Below are positions 7,647 to 15,501 of a DNA stretch of 42,021 bases, piece after piece. Position numbers and translations under genes: made by a program. The DNA is from a virus. Under the pieces are notes generated by a model. The model saw nothing but the letters and a program-made list of their open reading frames with translations. It did no database searches and had not been told where the DNA came from. The stretch's first letter is position 1. Each line of letters opens with the position of its first letter. Location: IMG/VR virus record IMGVR_UViG_3300048587_001103, positions 1-42,021 of that record; one strand, written 5' to 3'.

Positions 7647-9644
7647 TCATTCGAAGGCCAAGCCACCGGCGCGGGCGGCGTCGGCCAGGCGCTTGGTGTG
7701 ATTGGCCGTCTGCTCGGTGGCAGCGGCGATGCGGTCCTGGGTGCGCGTACCCATGAGGCTTTGAATGGCGGCCGCGTTGAACGTGCCACGCACTTCGGTG
7801 CGATCGCCGACCGCCTCCAACGTGTCGCCCAGGCCGGCGAGGCGATTGAAGAGGTCGTCCAGTCCGCTGGGCTTGGTCGCGGGCGCAGCAGATTCGCTGT
7901 CGCGGCGCTTCTGCGCCGCCTCGTCCACGGCCGAGCGGTACTCCTTGCGCGCCGCCTCCAGCGCGGACATGGATTCATCGATCTGCTGCTGGTACTGCTG
8001 ACGTCGCTGGTCCTGCGCCGCCTGGGCAGCCTGGTCGAGGGCCTGCTTCTGGGCTTCGTACTCGCTGCCGATCTTGCCCAGGTCCTGCTGGCGCTGCTGC
8101 TCGCTCTGGTCCAGGGCGGTCTTGCGCTGCTGCTCGATCTGGCCCTGGTCCGCCTGCTCGTTGGTGCGGGCGATGTTGATCGCCATGTCCACGTCGTAGG
8201 ACTCGTCAAAGAACCCGCGCAGGCGATGCAGACCTTCCTCCACCTTGAGCTGTGCCTTGCGGAAGGCGGACTGCATGCCTGCCGTGAACTGCGTCCACCC
8301 CTTGGCCAGGAAGCTGAGCGTCTGCACCCACACCGCACGCAGGCCGTGCCAGGCGGCGGCCAGCGCCTTCACCGCGCCGTAGAACGCGTCCGTCGCGATG
8401 GAGAGGAAGGAATCCTTGAACCCCAGCCACAGACCCTGGATGTAGTGGATGCCACGCTGCCACTCGACCTTCAAGGCGAGCCACAGTACGCGTGCCGCCA
8501 GGGCAATGTCGCCAGCAGCCAGCGCGTCGGCGATGCCCTGGTAGGCGACCAAGGCCCGATCCTTGAGCGACTGGAATTGCTCCGTGAGCCACGCCAGCAC
8601 CTGACCGGCGACACCCATACTGTGCGCGATGTACGCACCCAGGGCCACGGCTCCGGCAATGACCAGACCCACCGGCGACAGCAGCGCCGCCAATGCCGTG
8701 CCCAGGAAGCCAAGGGCCGCACCCGCGCCCGTGATCACCGCGGCCACACCTCCGAATGCGGCGGCCAGGCCTTGGATGGCGTAGCCAATGCCCACCAGCG
8801 CTACGCCCGTGGCCACGCCGGCGACGGCGAGTTTCGTCACGCTGACGATCAGGTTGCGGTTGCGGTCGATCCACTGCACGGCCTGCACCACCACGCGCGT
8901 GATGGTCTCGGCCAGGCGCGTCAGGGTCGGTGCCAGCGCCTGGCCCACCGCGAAGGCGGCACGCTTGATCACCTTCCACATCACGTCCAACGTGTCGCCG
9001 AAGCGCTCGGCGTCCCGCGCCGCCTCGGTGCTGAGCGTCAGGCCCAGGGCCCGGGCCTGGTCCTGCAGGGCCTCGATCCCCTTGGCTCCGTCCTTCATGA
9101 GAGGAAGCAACTCGGCCCCGCCGCGGCCGAAGATCTCCATGGCGGTTGCCGCGCGCTGGGCAGGATCAGGGATCTGCGACAGCCGGTCGGCGATCACCTT
9201 GAACATCTGATCCGGGGTCAGCCCCTGGAGTTCGTTGACCGTGAGCCCCAGCGTGGAGAGCGCGTCCACCGCCGTCTGCGTGCCGTTGGCCGCTTCGACC
9301 ACAGTGCGCTGCATGCGCCTGACCCCGTTCTCGAACGACTCGAGGTTGGCCCCGCTCATCTCGGCGGCGAAGGTCAGCTCCGACAGGGTTTCGACCGCGA
9401 TGCCAGTGCGGTCACTAGTCTTGGCCATGGCATCGCCCATGCCGATGAACACCTTGGACGTGGCCAGCAAGGGCGCAGCCACGGCGGCACTGGCGGCGGT
9501 GAGCTTGCGGCCGATACCGACCACGCCCTCGCCGAAACCCTTCAGCTTGGCCTGAGCAGACTTCAGCCCGCGCACAAGCCGGTTGTCCGAGACCAACAGC
9601 TCGACGTAGGCGGACCCTGCCTTGATGCCGCGTGCGGAGACCAT
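7647..9644 (-). CDS. Tail tape measure protein
   Basis: 665 residues, the longest gene of the tail cluster, preceded by tube, chaperone and membrane genes as expected. The N-terminus (VKAGSAYVEL-like, LVRGLKSAQAKLKGFG) and the segment MAKTSDRTGIAVETLSEL (about 73-90) are characteristic of tape measure proteins of the TP901/lambda class. A hydrophobic membrane-prone stretch (about 265-345, many Ala/Gly/Val) precedes a long polar coiled coil rich in Gln, Glu and Lys (about 500-590, QQRKTALDQSEQQRQQ). The protein sets tail length and is ejected ahead of DNA. A length of 665 residues would predict a tail of roughly 100 nm by the usual 0.15 nm per residue rule. Confidence 0.92.
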   Translation of the reverse strand: MVSARGIKAGSAYVELLVSDNRLVRGLKSAQAKLKGFGEGVVGIGRKLTAASAAVAAPLLATSKVFIGMGDAMAKTSDRTGIAVETLSELTFAAEMSGANLESFENGVRRMQRTVVEAANGTQTAVDALSTLGLTVNELQGLTPDQMFKVIADRLSQIPDPAQRAATAMEIFGRGGAELLPLMKDGAKGIEALQDQARALGLTLSTEAARDAERFGDTLDVMWKVIKRAAFAVGQALAPTLTRLAETITRVVVQAVQWIDRNRNLIVSVTKLAVAGVATGVALVGIGYAIQGLAAAFGGVAAVITGAGAALGFLGTALAALLSPVGLVIAGAVALGAYIAHSMGVAGQVLAWLTEQFQSLKDRALVAYQGIADALAAGDIALAARVLWLALKVEWQRGIHYIQGLWLGFKDSFLSIATDAFYGAVKALAAAWHGLRAVWVQTLSFLAKGWTQFTAGMQSAFRKAQLKVEEGLHRLRGFFDESYDVDMAINIARTNEQADQGQIEQQRKTALDQSEQQRQQDLGKIGSEYEAQKQALDQAAQAAQDQRRQQYQQQIDESMSALEAARKEYRSAVDEAAQKRRDSESAAPATKPSGLDDLFNRLAGLGDTLEAVGDRTEVRGTFNAAAIQSLMGTRTQDRIAAATEQTANHTKRLADAARAGGLAFE

Positions 9645-9647
9645 GGC

Positions 9648-10007
9648 TCAACCTCCCTGCCCCCGGTTCCGGAGATAGCGACGGAACCGGGCCAGCGGCA
9701 CCCGCGTCTCGTGGCGCAGTTGCCCACGCGGGTCGAACCGCTCGAACACGGCGTACTCAAAACCCTCGGCCGCCAGGCACAGCGCCATGGCCCACCAATC
9801 CGCTGGCTCGATGCCCGCCCGGTTCGACGTGCTGTGCGGCAGGTGGTAGCCGGCAACCTCGGCCGCGTTGCCCTCGCGGCGGAACACGGTGCAGGACCGA
9901 TCGAACGGCAGATGCAGCGTGTGGTCGTAGTCGCCCGCCCCGATGCGCAGGCAGCCGCAGTCGCGACTGGCGTTCCACTGAATGGTGGCCCGGCGGTTCA
10001 GGGGCAT
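9648..10007 (-). CDS. Hypothetical protein preceding tape measure
   Basis: 119 residues, ending 3 bp before the tape measure start, so coupled. The sequence is mixed alpha/beta with WNASRDCGCLRIGAGDYDHTL near the N-terminus and a basic C-terminus (RVPLARFRRYLRNRG). Three Cys lie within 20 residues but do not form a recognisable zinc motif. No clear Shine-Dalgarno precedes the ATG; it follows a hairpin-containing gap. Position suggests a small tail assembly factor. Confidence 0.6.
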   Translation of the reverse strand: MPLNRRATIQWNASRDCGCLRIGAGDYDHTLHLPFDRSCTVFRREGNAAEVAGYHLPHSTSNRAGIEPADWWAMALCLAAEGFEYAVFERFDPRGQLRHETRVPLARFRRYLRNRGQGG

Positions 10008-10066
10008 GGAACGTACCCAGTAGTCGACCCGTGAGGCGATTGAAAACTTCCGGGGGAGGCAAAGCG

Positions 10067-10090
10067 CCGGCCGAGGTTTCCCTTGGCCGG
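10067..10090 (-). other. Hairpin with GAAA loop in the late operon
   Basis: On the minus strand CCGGCCAAGG-GAAA-CCTCGGCCGG forms a 10-bp stem (one A-C mismatch; a G-T pair on the other strand) closed by a GNRA tetraloop. It fills the 94-bp gap between the small membrane gene and the gene before tape measure. There is no T-run after it, so it fits an attenuator or RNA-processing/stability hairpin better than a strong terminator. Confidence 0.5.
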
Positions 10091-10101
10091 AGCGTGAGGG
10101 T

Positions 10102-10191
10102 TTAGAACAGTCGGATCAGTTCCTGAGCCAGCCACCAGCAGAACCAGGTTCCGAGGATGGCCAGCAGCACGAACGCGATCCGCACCGGCAA
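10102..10191 (-). CDS. Possible 29-aa single-TM peptide
   Basis: Short frame beginning TTG at 10191 (or GTG at 10185), with one nucleotide between it and the TGA of the preceding gene. Almost the whole peptide is one hydrophobic helix (RIAFVLLAILGTWFCWWL), flanked by Arg on the N side and acidic/basic residues on the C side. No Shine-Dalgarno is visible; translation would depend on reinitiation. A membrane peptide here could take part in lysis with the neighbouring lipoprotein/TM gene, or be spurious. Confidence 0.35.
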   Translation of the reverse strand: MPVRIAFVLLAILGTWFCWWLAQELIRLF

Positions 10192-10192
10192 C

Positions 10193-10618
10193 TCAGCGGC
10201 GAAAGAATTCGGCCACCTTCTGCGCGTGCGGGGCGACGGTCGCCTTGTCACCGATGGCGTTGGCCACCGCGGCGTGGCGGGCGATGCGCTGCCAGGCCGC
10301 GAAGAGCTGCACCTGCAGATCGGCGTAGCCGATCCAGTCGTGCACATCGATGGCCTGGTCGTGCTCGCCCACACTGACGGTGGCGATCAGGCTCCCGGGG
10401 GCGGGGCGGTCGGCCACGATGGGCTTGGTCGCCTCGATGGCCTTGGTCAGCTCGGCCAGGATGAGGGCTTCACCCTCGGCGCTGCCGGCGTCGGTCAGGT
10501 CGGTGTGCTGGGCGTCGCCGCAGTACAGGCCGACCACGACCATGTGCTTGCCCCCGGAAGCCACGCCCCCGGAATTGGGAGCTTCGGCGACAGGAGCTTC
10601 GAGAACGGTGTCGGTCAT
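10193..10618 (-). CDS. Hypothetical late protein
   Basis: 141 residues starting at the ATG at 10618, chosen for the TGGAGGA box just upstream; the frame is open to 10732 but the extension has no start with a ribosome site and overlaps the previous gene. The N-terminus is a Pro/Ala/Gly-rich tether; the body has HMVVVGLYCGD, an Ala-rich helix LILAELTKAIEATKP, and a C-terminal helix ending in AEFFRR. It lacks membrane segments. It is located between a lipoprotein/TM gene and a possible TM peptide, in the stretch of the operon where lysis or membrane genes cluster. Function unknown. Confidence 0.6.
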   Translation of the reverse strand: MTDTVLEAPVAEAPNSGGVASGGKHMVVVGLYCGDAQHTDLTDAGSAEGEALILAELTKAIEATKPIVADRPAPGSLIATVSVGEHDQAIDVHDWIGYADLQVQLFAAWQRIARHAAVANAIGDKATVAPHAQKVAEFFRR

Positions 10619-10676
10619 GATGAAATCCTCCAGAAAAGGAAGGTGATGGGGCAGGGAACACAGCGTCACCGGCGGC

Positions 10677-11237
10677 TCAAGACTGGATGACAGGCGGCGC
10701 TCGCGAGTCCGCGCCACTCGGCTTGTTGGCACGCAGCTTCACGATGTTGTCGATGCCGCTGGTGAGGTACAGGAGCGCCACGCCGCCGATCAGGGCCAGG
10801 AACAGCCAGCTGTACTGCTCGAACAGCGTGGGCAGCCACAGCAGCACCAGGCCCACACCCATGGCGGCGAGGCTCGCGCCGATCGGAATCACCGGCACCC
10901 ACGATCGCACCACCAAGAGGCCGGCCCCGAGCACGCACAGCGCCACGCCCGACCAGGTGATGATGCCGGACCGCTTCACCGCGGCGTGATCGATCGGCTG
11001 ACGAGCGCCGGTGGAAGCGTGGATGATCGGCACCATGGGCTCGGCCCGATCCTGTTGCAGCAGCGTCGCGGGCTCGACGGCCTTGCCGGGCTGCTCGACG
11101 ATCACGCGGCGGATCAGGCTGCGGCCGGGACCGGGGGCGTGGGTTTCGGTGACGATGCGGCCGGCTTGCACACAGCCCGAGCAACTCACCAGCGCCACCA
11201 CCACCGCCGCGATGATGAACCACGTGCTCAGCTTCAT
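10677..11237 (-). CDS. Lipoprotein-like multi-pass membrane protein
   Basis: 186 residues. The N-terminus is a signal peptide (Lys, then a hydrophobic run) leading to ALVSCSGC, which contains a lipobox-like LVSC, so the protein is probably lipid-anchored. A soluble part (about 25-95) follows, then three hydrophobic helices (about 97-112, 116-135, 142-162), and a polar C-terminus. No holin or spanin family is recognised, but a lipoprotein with membrane helices in a phage late operon suggests lysis, superinfection exclusion or membrane docking of the tail. Its ATG overlaps the stop of the GT frame (ATGA), so it is translated with the tail chaperones. Confidence 0.65.
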   Translation of the reverse strand: MKLSTWFIIAAVVVALVSCSGCVQAGRIVTETHAPGPGRSLIRRVIVEQPGKAVEPATLLQQDRAEPMVPIIHASTGARQPIDHAAVKRSGIITWSGVALCVLGAGLLVVRSWVPVIPIGASLAAMGVGLVLLWLPTLFEQYSWLFLALIGGVALLYLTSGIDNIVKLRANKPSGADSRAPPVIQS

Positions 11238-11566
11238 GATTTGCTCCCTGGGGTGGGATGAGCCTTGACGAACACGTCCTTGAGCAGGCGAATGCTGCCG
11301 GGTAGCGATTCCGCCTCGGCCTGCTTCCGCTGCTCGAAGGGATCAAAGTCCGAAGGCTTGAAAGTCTTGGTTGAAGTCGAACTGGACTTGCCGCCCAGGG
11401 CCCGCGCGACGTTGGCGATCATGGCCAGCAGCGACGAGGTCCGGCCCCACGCTTCACGCTGGCGGGCTTCCGCCATCCAGACCAACTCGCGGAGGGTCAA
11501 CGGACCAGGGTCAACCGCGGCGATCCCGGCGAGCTCGGCGATGAATCGGGCGGCGTCGAGCCGTCG
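11234..11566 (-). CDS. Tail assembly chaperone T extension (GT by -1 frameshift)
   Basis: Coding sequence in the -1 frame relative to the G gene. Reading the -1 frame right after GAAAAC gives RRLDAARFIAELAGIAAVDP and then PLTLRELVWMAEARQREAW, which is typical of the T part of siphovirus G/GT tail chaperones, whereas the zero frame over the same stretch is a Pro/Ser-rich tail (STPPDSSPSSPGSP). The only independent start is a TTG at 11500 with no ribosome site, in the middle of the conserved block. So the functional product is most likely a G-T fusion that loads the tape measure. The extension from the shift is 110 residues; its C-terminus is basic and flexible. The stop overlaps the next start as ATGA. 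Confidence 0.75.
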   Translation of the reverse strand, partial: RRLDAARFIAELAGIAAVDPGPLTLRELVWMAEARQREAWGRTSSLLAMIANVARALGGKSSSTSTKTFKPSDFDPFEQRKQAEAESLPGSIRLLKDVFVKAHPTPGSKS

Positions 11567-12021
11567 TTTTCGAGATCGGCCATGGCTTGTTCCATCGCTC
11601 GATCGATCTGCGGGCTGTCCAGTCGGCGCTCCGCCAGGTCGATCACCCGGGCCTCCAAAGACCGCAGCTTGCGAAGCGCCTTGTCGAGCACGCGGCGCTT
11701 CGCCTGCGGGAAAAAATCCACCAGTTCCTCCAGCAGCGCCGTGGTGCCGGCGTCGATGGCGTCACCGGCCATCGACCTGCCGAAATCCTCGTCGCTGATG
11801 TTGCGGGTGTCCGCTTCCGGCTTGCACGCGGCGTACAGAATGTCGCAGAGCAGAATGGGATCGCTGCTCAACTTGCCCAGCAGCCCGCCCTCGCTCTGGT
11901 CGGAATCGCCATTCACCACGTCCAGCAGGTTCACGCCCGTGAGGCCCTTGACCCGCTTGATGGCGTTGACGTTGATGGCCACGGTCCAGGTGCGGCCCGC
12001 GTTGTCATGGAACGTCTTCAT
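11497..12021 (-). CDS. Tail assembly chaperone G
   Basis: 174 residues following the tail tube gene directly (stop/start overlap), the standard place for G. It begins MKTFHDNAGRTWTVAINVNA, as many siphovirus tail chaperones do, followed by helices (LLGKLSSDPILLCDILYAAC; FFPQAKRRVLDKALRKLRSL). The last 20 residues are Pro/Ser-rich, as expected where the zero frame runs past a frameshift site. G and its longer GT form coat the tape measure before tube polymerisation and are not in the finished virion. The last codon overlaps the TTG of the T frame. Confidence 0.82.
   Translation of the reverse strand: MKTFHDNAGRTWTVAINVNAIKRVKGLTGVNLLDVVNGDSDQSEGGLLGKLSSDPILLCDILYAACKPEADTRNISDEDFGRSMAGDAIDAGTTALLEELVDFFPQAKRRVLDKALRKLRSLEARVIDLAERRLDSPQIDRAMEQAMADLENDGSTPPDSSPSSPGSPRLTLVR
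11566..11571 (-). promoter_or_regulatory. Candidate -1 frameshift site of G/GT
   Basis: Minus-strand CTC GAA AAC GAC: the AAC codon can re-pair as AAA after a one-base backward slip. The P-site codon (GAA to CGA) re-pairs poorly, so the exact slip position is uncertain. The switch from Pro/Ser-rich zero frame to conserved T-like -1 frame occurs just after it. Confidence 0.5.
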
Positions 12022-12449
12022 CAGGGCGTACCTCCTTCAATCCACGCCGGGGCGCGGGTCGAGTACGTGGGTTTGACCGTCACGCTCACCGTCACCGCCT
12101 CTTCCAGCGGCTCGGCGCGGCTAAAATTGGTCACTGAAAAGTCGGCGTCCAAACCTTCGCCGTCTTCACCGTCGAGGATGGCCAGAGCGATGGGCGTGTT
12201 GTTGAAGTACGCGTTCTTCAGAGCGGTGAAGCCGGCGTCATCCGTATCCCAGACCATCTCGAACTCGACGGTGCCGCTCTTGAGCGTGGCGACGATGGCA
12301 CGCCAGCCCTGGTTGGCACGGGTGGTCACGTCCGCCTCACCCTTTTCCAGGTTGAGCGTCAGGTCCCTGACGTTGCCCATCACGGTGTCAGCGGTCTGGC
12401 CGGCCGGACCGTGGTAGAGCTTGCATTCCGAACCCAGCTTGATGCCCAT
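12021..12449 (-). CDS. Major tail tube protein
   Basis: 142 residues. It opens with GIKLGSECKLYHG and includes VRDLTLNLEKGEADVTTRAN and a middle block ATLKSGTVEFEMVWDTDDAGF followed by ALKNAYFNNTPIALAILDG, the usual succession in lambda gpV-type/phage tail tube proteins. It polymerises in hexameric rings round the tape measure. The gene lies between the gp10-like tail completion gene and the G/GT chaperones, exactly as in lambda-like siphoviruses. Its stop overlaps the ATG of G. A C-terminal Ig-like decoration domain is absent. Confidence 0.85.
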   Translation of the reverse strand: MGIKLGSECKLYHGPAGQTADTVMGNVRDLTLNLEKGEADVTTRANQGWRAIVATLKSGTVEFEMVWDTDDAGFTALKNAYFNNTPIALAILDGEDGEGLDADFSVTNFSRAEPLEEAVTVSVTVKPTYSTRAPAWIEGGTP

Positions 12450-12463
12450 GACAATTCACTCCT

Positions 12464-12868
12464 TTAGCGCACCGATCCGGCCCAGAACTTGGGCAATCGA
12501 TCGAGGTTCTTTTCCAGTGCGGGTCCCATGAGCGGGCGCTTGGGGTACATCTGCTTCCGAAAGCGTCCGCCGAACTCGTGAGCCATGGCAGAGGGTCCGA
12601 CCAACTCGTGCGTGGGACCGATGACGGCCTTCTGCTTCGACTTCTCCACTGCGTACACGATGGCCCGCTTGAGCTGACCCTGCCGCGTGTGCGGCGGCGT
12701 TCCTGGCGTCGAGGGTCCCTTGCTCTTGCGGATGCTGCGCTTGGACGTGAGCCGGATCGCGCCGCCAGCATGGCCCAGGTTCTTGAAGGTGCTGCGATCG
12801 ACCGGGCGCTTCACGCGCTTAATGTCGATGCCCTCACGCGGCTTCAGCTTGACCTTCATCTCGACCAT
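12464..12868 (-). CDS. HK97 gp10-like tail completion protein
   Basis: 134 residues, strongly basic. The second half, GQLKRAIVYAVEKSKQKAVIGP followed by a segment with HEFGGRFRKQMYPKRPLMGPAL, matches the pattern of the HK97 gp10/minor tail (Z-like) family: a beta-hairpin, an E-x-GG turn, P-x-RPF/L-M-x-PA, then a final helix. These proteins cap the tail at the head-proximal end. Directly upstream of the tube gene, as expected. The ATG at 12868 has a second in-frame ATG three codons on; either could be used. Confidence 0.75.
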   Translation of the reverse strand: MVEMKVKLKPREGIDIKRVKRPVDRSTFKNLGHAGGAIRLTSKRSIRKSKGPSTPGTPPHTRQGQLKRAIVYAVEKSKQKAVIGPTHELVGPSAMAHEFGGRFRKQMYPKRPLMGPALEKNLDRLPKFWAGSVR

Positions 12869-12881
12869 GGCCGTCCCTTGA

Positions 12882-14465
12882 CTACGCGGGGATCGAGCCG
12901 CCCAGGTGCGCGGCCAACTGCGTGGCCAGGCGATCGATGGCGGCCTTCAGGCTCGCGGGTGCCGAAGTGGCCCAGGCGCTGCCCGAGGCCCCGTCGCTGG
13001 AGCCGTCCACGTACGGCTTCAGGGCCACGAGGCCCAAACCGTTGATCTCGATCGTGGTGTCGTCGACTGCGACGTTCCAGGTCGAGCCGTCGGCGGCCAG
13101 GCCTGCGCCGGCGACCACTTCAAACGCCGGCAGCGCGGCGATCTGGCCCTTGAGCTCATCGATCGCCGCCTGCACATCCGTGGCGGTCAGGCCGGAAGTC
13201 GTGTTGTCGAAGCTGACGCCGTCCGCTGCCAGGGCGCTGAGGTCGGCCGCCAGTTCATCGATGGCCGCCTGGGCGGTGACGGCGGTCAGTCCCGACGTGG
13301 TGTTGACGTAACCCACCTGGTCCGAGGGCACGACGCGGCCCAGCAGCGCAGCGCTGGCCACGGTGACCGGAACGGGCGACCCGTCGGCCTTGGTCACCAC
13401 GCCCAGCAGCACGGTCGCACCCGCCGCGGCGTCAATGCCGCCGTTACCGCCCCCAGGGAGCTGGCCCGTGTTCACGTCGCGCAGGCTGATCACGCCCGTG
13501 CCACTGTGGGTGACGATGTGGCCGTTGCCGCGCGGGTTGGCGTAGACCGTGTTCAGGTGCAGACCCGCCGTACCGGCCAGGGTGACCAGGTTGGTGTCGG
13601 TGCCGCCGGCGACGGTGAGCTCACCACTCCACAGGGTGATGGACGCGCTGCCGGACAGGTTGATGGCCGCCGCCGAGCCGCCCCAGACGTTGGCACCGCG
13701 GAGGTTCATCCAGCCGCGTTCCATGCGGATGGCGTGGCCGGTTCCGGACGAGTGCACGACGAAGTTGGTGTGGCCCACGCCGTACAGGCCGAACGAACCG
13801 CCGCCCACCGCGTCCACGTAAAAGGCGTCGGTCGCCTTGCTGTTGGTGTGGAACTGCATGTCGCTGAGGTACATTCGGATCTGGCCGGTGAAGCTGGCGT
13901 GGCCCTGCACGTGCAGCACCTGGGCAGCGCCGCCGGTGACGCCGGCGAAGCACAGGCCTCGCATGGCGATGAAGTTGACAGACCCGTTGCCGGGTGCGTC
14001 GATCCGCAGCGGCGGCAGGATGAGGGTGTTGGACGCACTGACCGAGTCGCCCACGATGGCCAGGCGACGCGCGGCCGAAGCGTCGGTGGGCAGCGTCATG
14101 ACCAACTGGCTGGTCTCGGTGACGTAGGCACGGGACGGCGCGAGCCGCAGCACGCCGTTGACTTCGCTGCTGACGGCGGTCAGCGCCATGAGGGCGTCGA
14201 GGCCGGCCTGGGCGGTCTTGTACGGCAGACTGATGGAACCGTCGGCGGTGTAGTCATCCGTGCGATCCGGATCAACGTGGATGGTGCGCGTGGCAGGAAT
14301 ACTGCCCCCACCCCCGGAGCCGCCCTCCGCAGGGATTTCCGTCAACAGGGCCAGCACACGACCCTCGGGGTCGGCCAGCCGATCACTTCCGGGGGTCCAC
14401 TGGTCCTGCTCGTGCAGGACGACGCCGTCCAGAACTTCGCCGATGAGTGCCTTGCGGTCTGCCAT
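12882..14465 (-). CDS. Beta-helix virion protein with AIDEL repeats
   Basis: 527 residues, GGAG before the ATG. After an N-terminal adaptor (LIGEVLDGVVLHEQDQWTPG) and a Gly-rich linker, residues about 60-360 show the look of a right-handed parallel beta-helix: IHVDPDRTDDYTADG, pectate-lyase-like turns, and rungs such as HFTNSKATDAFYVDAVGGG-like segments with stacked small residues. The C-terminal third carries two to three copies of a TTSGLTAVxxQAAIDEL repeat, common in phage fibres and appendage proteins, and ends in LAAHLGGSIPA. Beta-helices of this kind often bind or cleave surface polysaccharide; no catalytic residues can be assigned. Its position between head-tail and tail-tube genes is unusual for a spike and suggests a collar or head appendage. 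Confidence 0.72.
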   Translation of the reverse strand: MADRKALIGEVLDGVVLHEQDQWTPGSDRLADPEGRVLALLTEIPAEGGSGGGGSIPATRTIHVDPDRTDDYTADGSISLPYKTAQAGLDALMALTAVSSEVNGVLRLAPSRAYVTETSQLVMTLPTDASAARRLAIVGDSVSASNTLILPPLRIDAPGNGSVNFIAMRGLCFAGVTGGAAQVLHVQGHASFTGQIRMYLSDMQFHTNSKATDAFYVDAVGGGSFGLYGVGHTNFVVHSSGTGHAIRMERGWMNLRGANVWGGSAAAINLSGSASITLWSGELTVAGGTDTNLVTLAGTAGLHLNTVYANPRGNGHIVTHSGTGVISLRDVNTGQLPGGGNGGIDAAAGATVLLGVVTKADGSPVPVTVASAALLGRVVPSDQVGYVNTTSGLTAVTAQAAIDELAADLSALAADGVSFDNTTSGLTATDVQAAIDELKGQIAALPAFEVVAGAGLAADGSTWNVAVDDTTIEINGLGLVALKPYVDGSSDGASGSAWATSAPASLKAAIDRLATQLAAHLGGSIPA

Positions 14466-14482
14466 GACTGTGTCTCCGTTCG

Positions 14483-14734
14483 TTACTCGGGAATCTGCGT
14501 CCCGAGGTGTTGCTTCAGTAGCCGGGCGATGCGGGCGATCGCCTCATCTGTCGTGGTCGGCATCGTGCCGGACCAGGTGTCTGCCTCGCCTGCGGCGAAG
14601 CCTCCGATGGCCTGCCGCTCAACTTCAGTGATGACCTGGCCGCTTCCGGCGGCAGTCAGCTGGTCGAGCACACCCTTGTTCGGGTGCGTGTGGTTGGTGC
14701 CACCGCCTGTCGATCCACCGCCGTAGTAGCCCAT
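14483..14734 (-). CDS. Small virion protein with NHTHPNK motif
   Basis: 83 residues. The start MGYYGGGSTGGGTNHTHPNKGVLDQLT is a glycine tether followed by the H-x-H-x-N-x-x-LDxLT phrase that recurs in phage appendage and tail-fibre proteins, where the histidines can bind a metal at a trimer interface. The remainder is a short helix-rich part ending KQHLGTQIPE, similar in style to the end of the beta-helix protein downstream (AAHLGGSIPA), which suggests a shared C-terminal trimerisation or docking element. No enzyme motif. Confidence 0.65.
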   Translation of the reverse strand: MGYYGGGSTGGGTNHTHPNKGVLDQLTAAGSGQVITEVERQAIGGFAAGEADTWSGTMPTTTDEAIARIARLLKQHLGTQIPE

Positions 14735-14737
14735 GGT

Positions 14738-14998
14738 TCACCACGTCCCGCCCGTGAGCGTGACCAGATCGTTGGCCGCGCCCTTGACCTCGATGTTCGC
14801 GAGGTTCACCCGTTGAAAATCGTGCCATTCGCCGGGCACCCACGGCACCTCATGCGCCGGTTCCGCCTTGGTGCGGAACAGCACCGTCGCGGCATTGGTC
14901 GGCGGCGTGCTGATCGTCACCGAGGCCACCAGCTTGCTCGGCGACAGTGGCTGCCACGCCGTGGTCACGACCACCTTTCGGAGGATCACGTTGTTCAT
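14738..14998 (-). CDS. Small virion protein, hypothetical
   Basis: 86 residues from the ATG at 14998, which overlaps the stop of the previous gene (ATGA); the longer frame to 15025 is inside that gene and is not used. The sequence is an all-beta small domain (ILRKVVVTTAWQPLSP, VASVTISTPPTNAATVLFR, ANIEVKGAANDLVTLTGG). It sits between the tail terminator and the NHTHPNK protein. It may be a collar/decoration domain; nothing specific is recognised. Confidence 0.62.
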   Translation of the reverse strand: MNNVILRKVVVTTAWQPLSPSKLVASVTISTPPTNAATVLFRTKAEPAHEVPWVPGEWHDFQRVNLANIEVKGAANDLVTLTGGTW

Positions 14999-15501
14999 GG
15001 CGTGTTTCCCGGGGCGGCGGCCCACTTGAACGTGAACGTGACGACACTGGTGAACGTGCGGAACTGCTCGAGGTGCTCAGCCGAGTAGATGGGCTTGTTC
15101 TCCGTCTTCGTCCACACCGCCGCCCCCGCCCCCGCCCCCGGAAGGCCGCTCAGTCGCCGGCGCGAGAAGAACTGCCCGATCCGCTCAACCAGGGTCATCA
15201 GTGCGTCCAGGCTCGCCTGATCTGCGTCGTTGACCTTTTGCTGCACGGCCACGTCGATCTGCACGTCGTGCTGGTTGCCGGCGCGATTGGCTGGTGTGAT
15301 CACGATCCCGCGCGGTACAACGGTGACCTTCAAGTCTGCCAGATCCCGCAGGTCCACCACGGGGCGGTAGTGGCGCTCAGCCACGAAGCCGCCTGGGATC
15401 AGCGCGGCGGCGGCGACATTCAGCTCCGCCACCACGGCGTCAGCGATGTCAGTGATGACGCTCACGGGTTGCTCCGGCTGGGCAGGTTGTTGCGAATCCA
15501 C
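14995..15501 (-). CDS. Tail terminator-like protein
   Basis: 168 residues. The pattern of an N-terminal helix (ITDIADAVVAELN), strands (VVDLRDLADLKVTVVPRGI), a HDVQIDVAVQQKV strand and a following helix with LDALMTLVERIGQFF is that of tail terminator/minor tail proteins (gpU-like), which end tail polymerisation and dock to the head. It follows the head-tail adaptor and a membrane protein and precedes the tail genes. A Pro/Gly-Ala run near residue 120 (encoded by repeated GCCCCC at 15122-15140) is an insertion-like low-complexity spot. The start overlaps the membrane protein gene by 40 bp. Confidence 0.65.
   Translation of the reverse strand: MDSQQPAQPEQPVSVITDIADAVVAELNVAAAALIPGGFVAERHYRPVVDLRDLADLKVTVVPRGIVITPANRAGNQHDVQIDVAVQQKVNDADQASLDALMTLVERIGQFFSRRRLSGLPGAGAGAAVWTKTENKPIYSAEHLEQFRTFTSVVTFTFKWAAAPGNTP

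Noticed and set aside
7506-10034. 842-codon open frame on the + strand
   Set aside because: It lies antisense to the tape measure and tail genes, is very rich in Arg/His/Gly, and has no ribosome site; a GC-bias shadow.
10193-10732. Longer version of the late gene starting at 10732
   Set aside because: The extra N-terminus overlaps the neighbouring gene and lacks a ribosome site; the ATG at 10618 has TGGAGGA.
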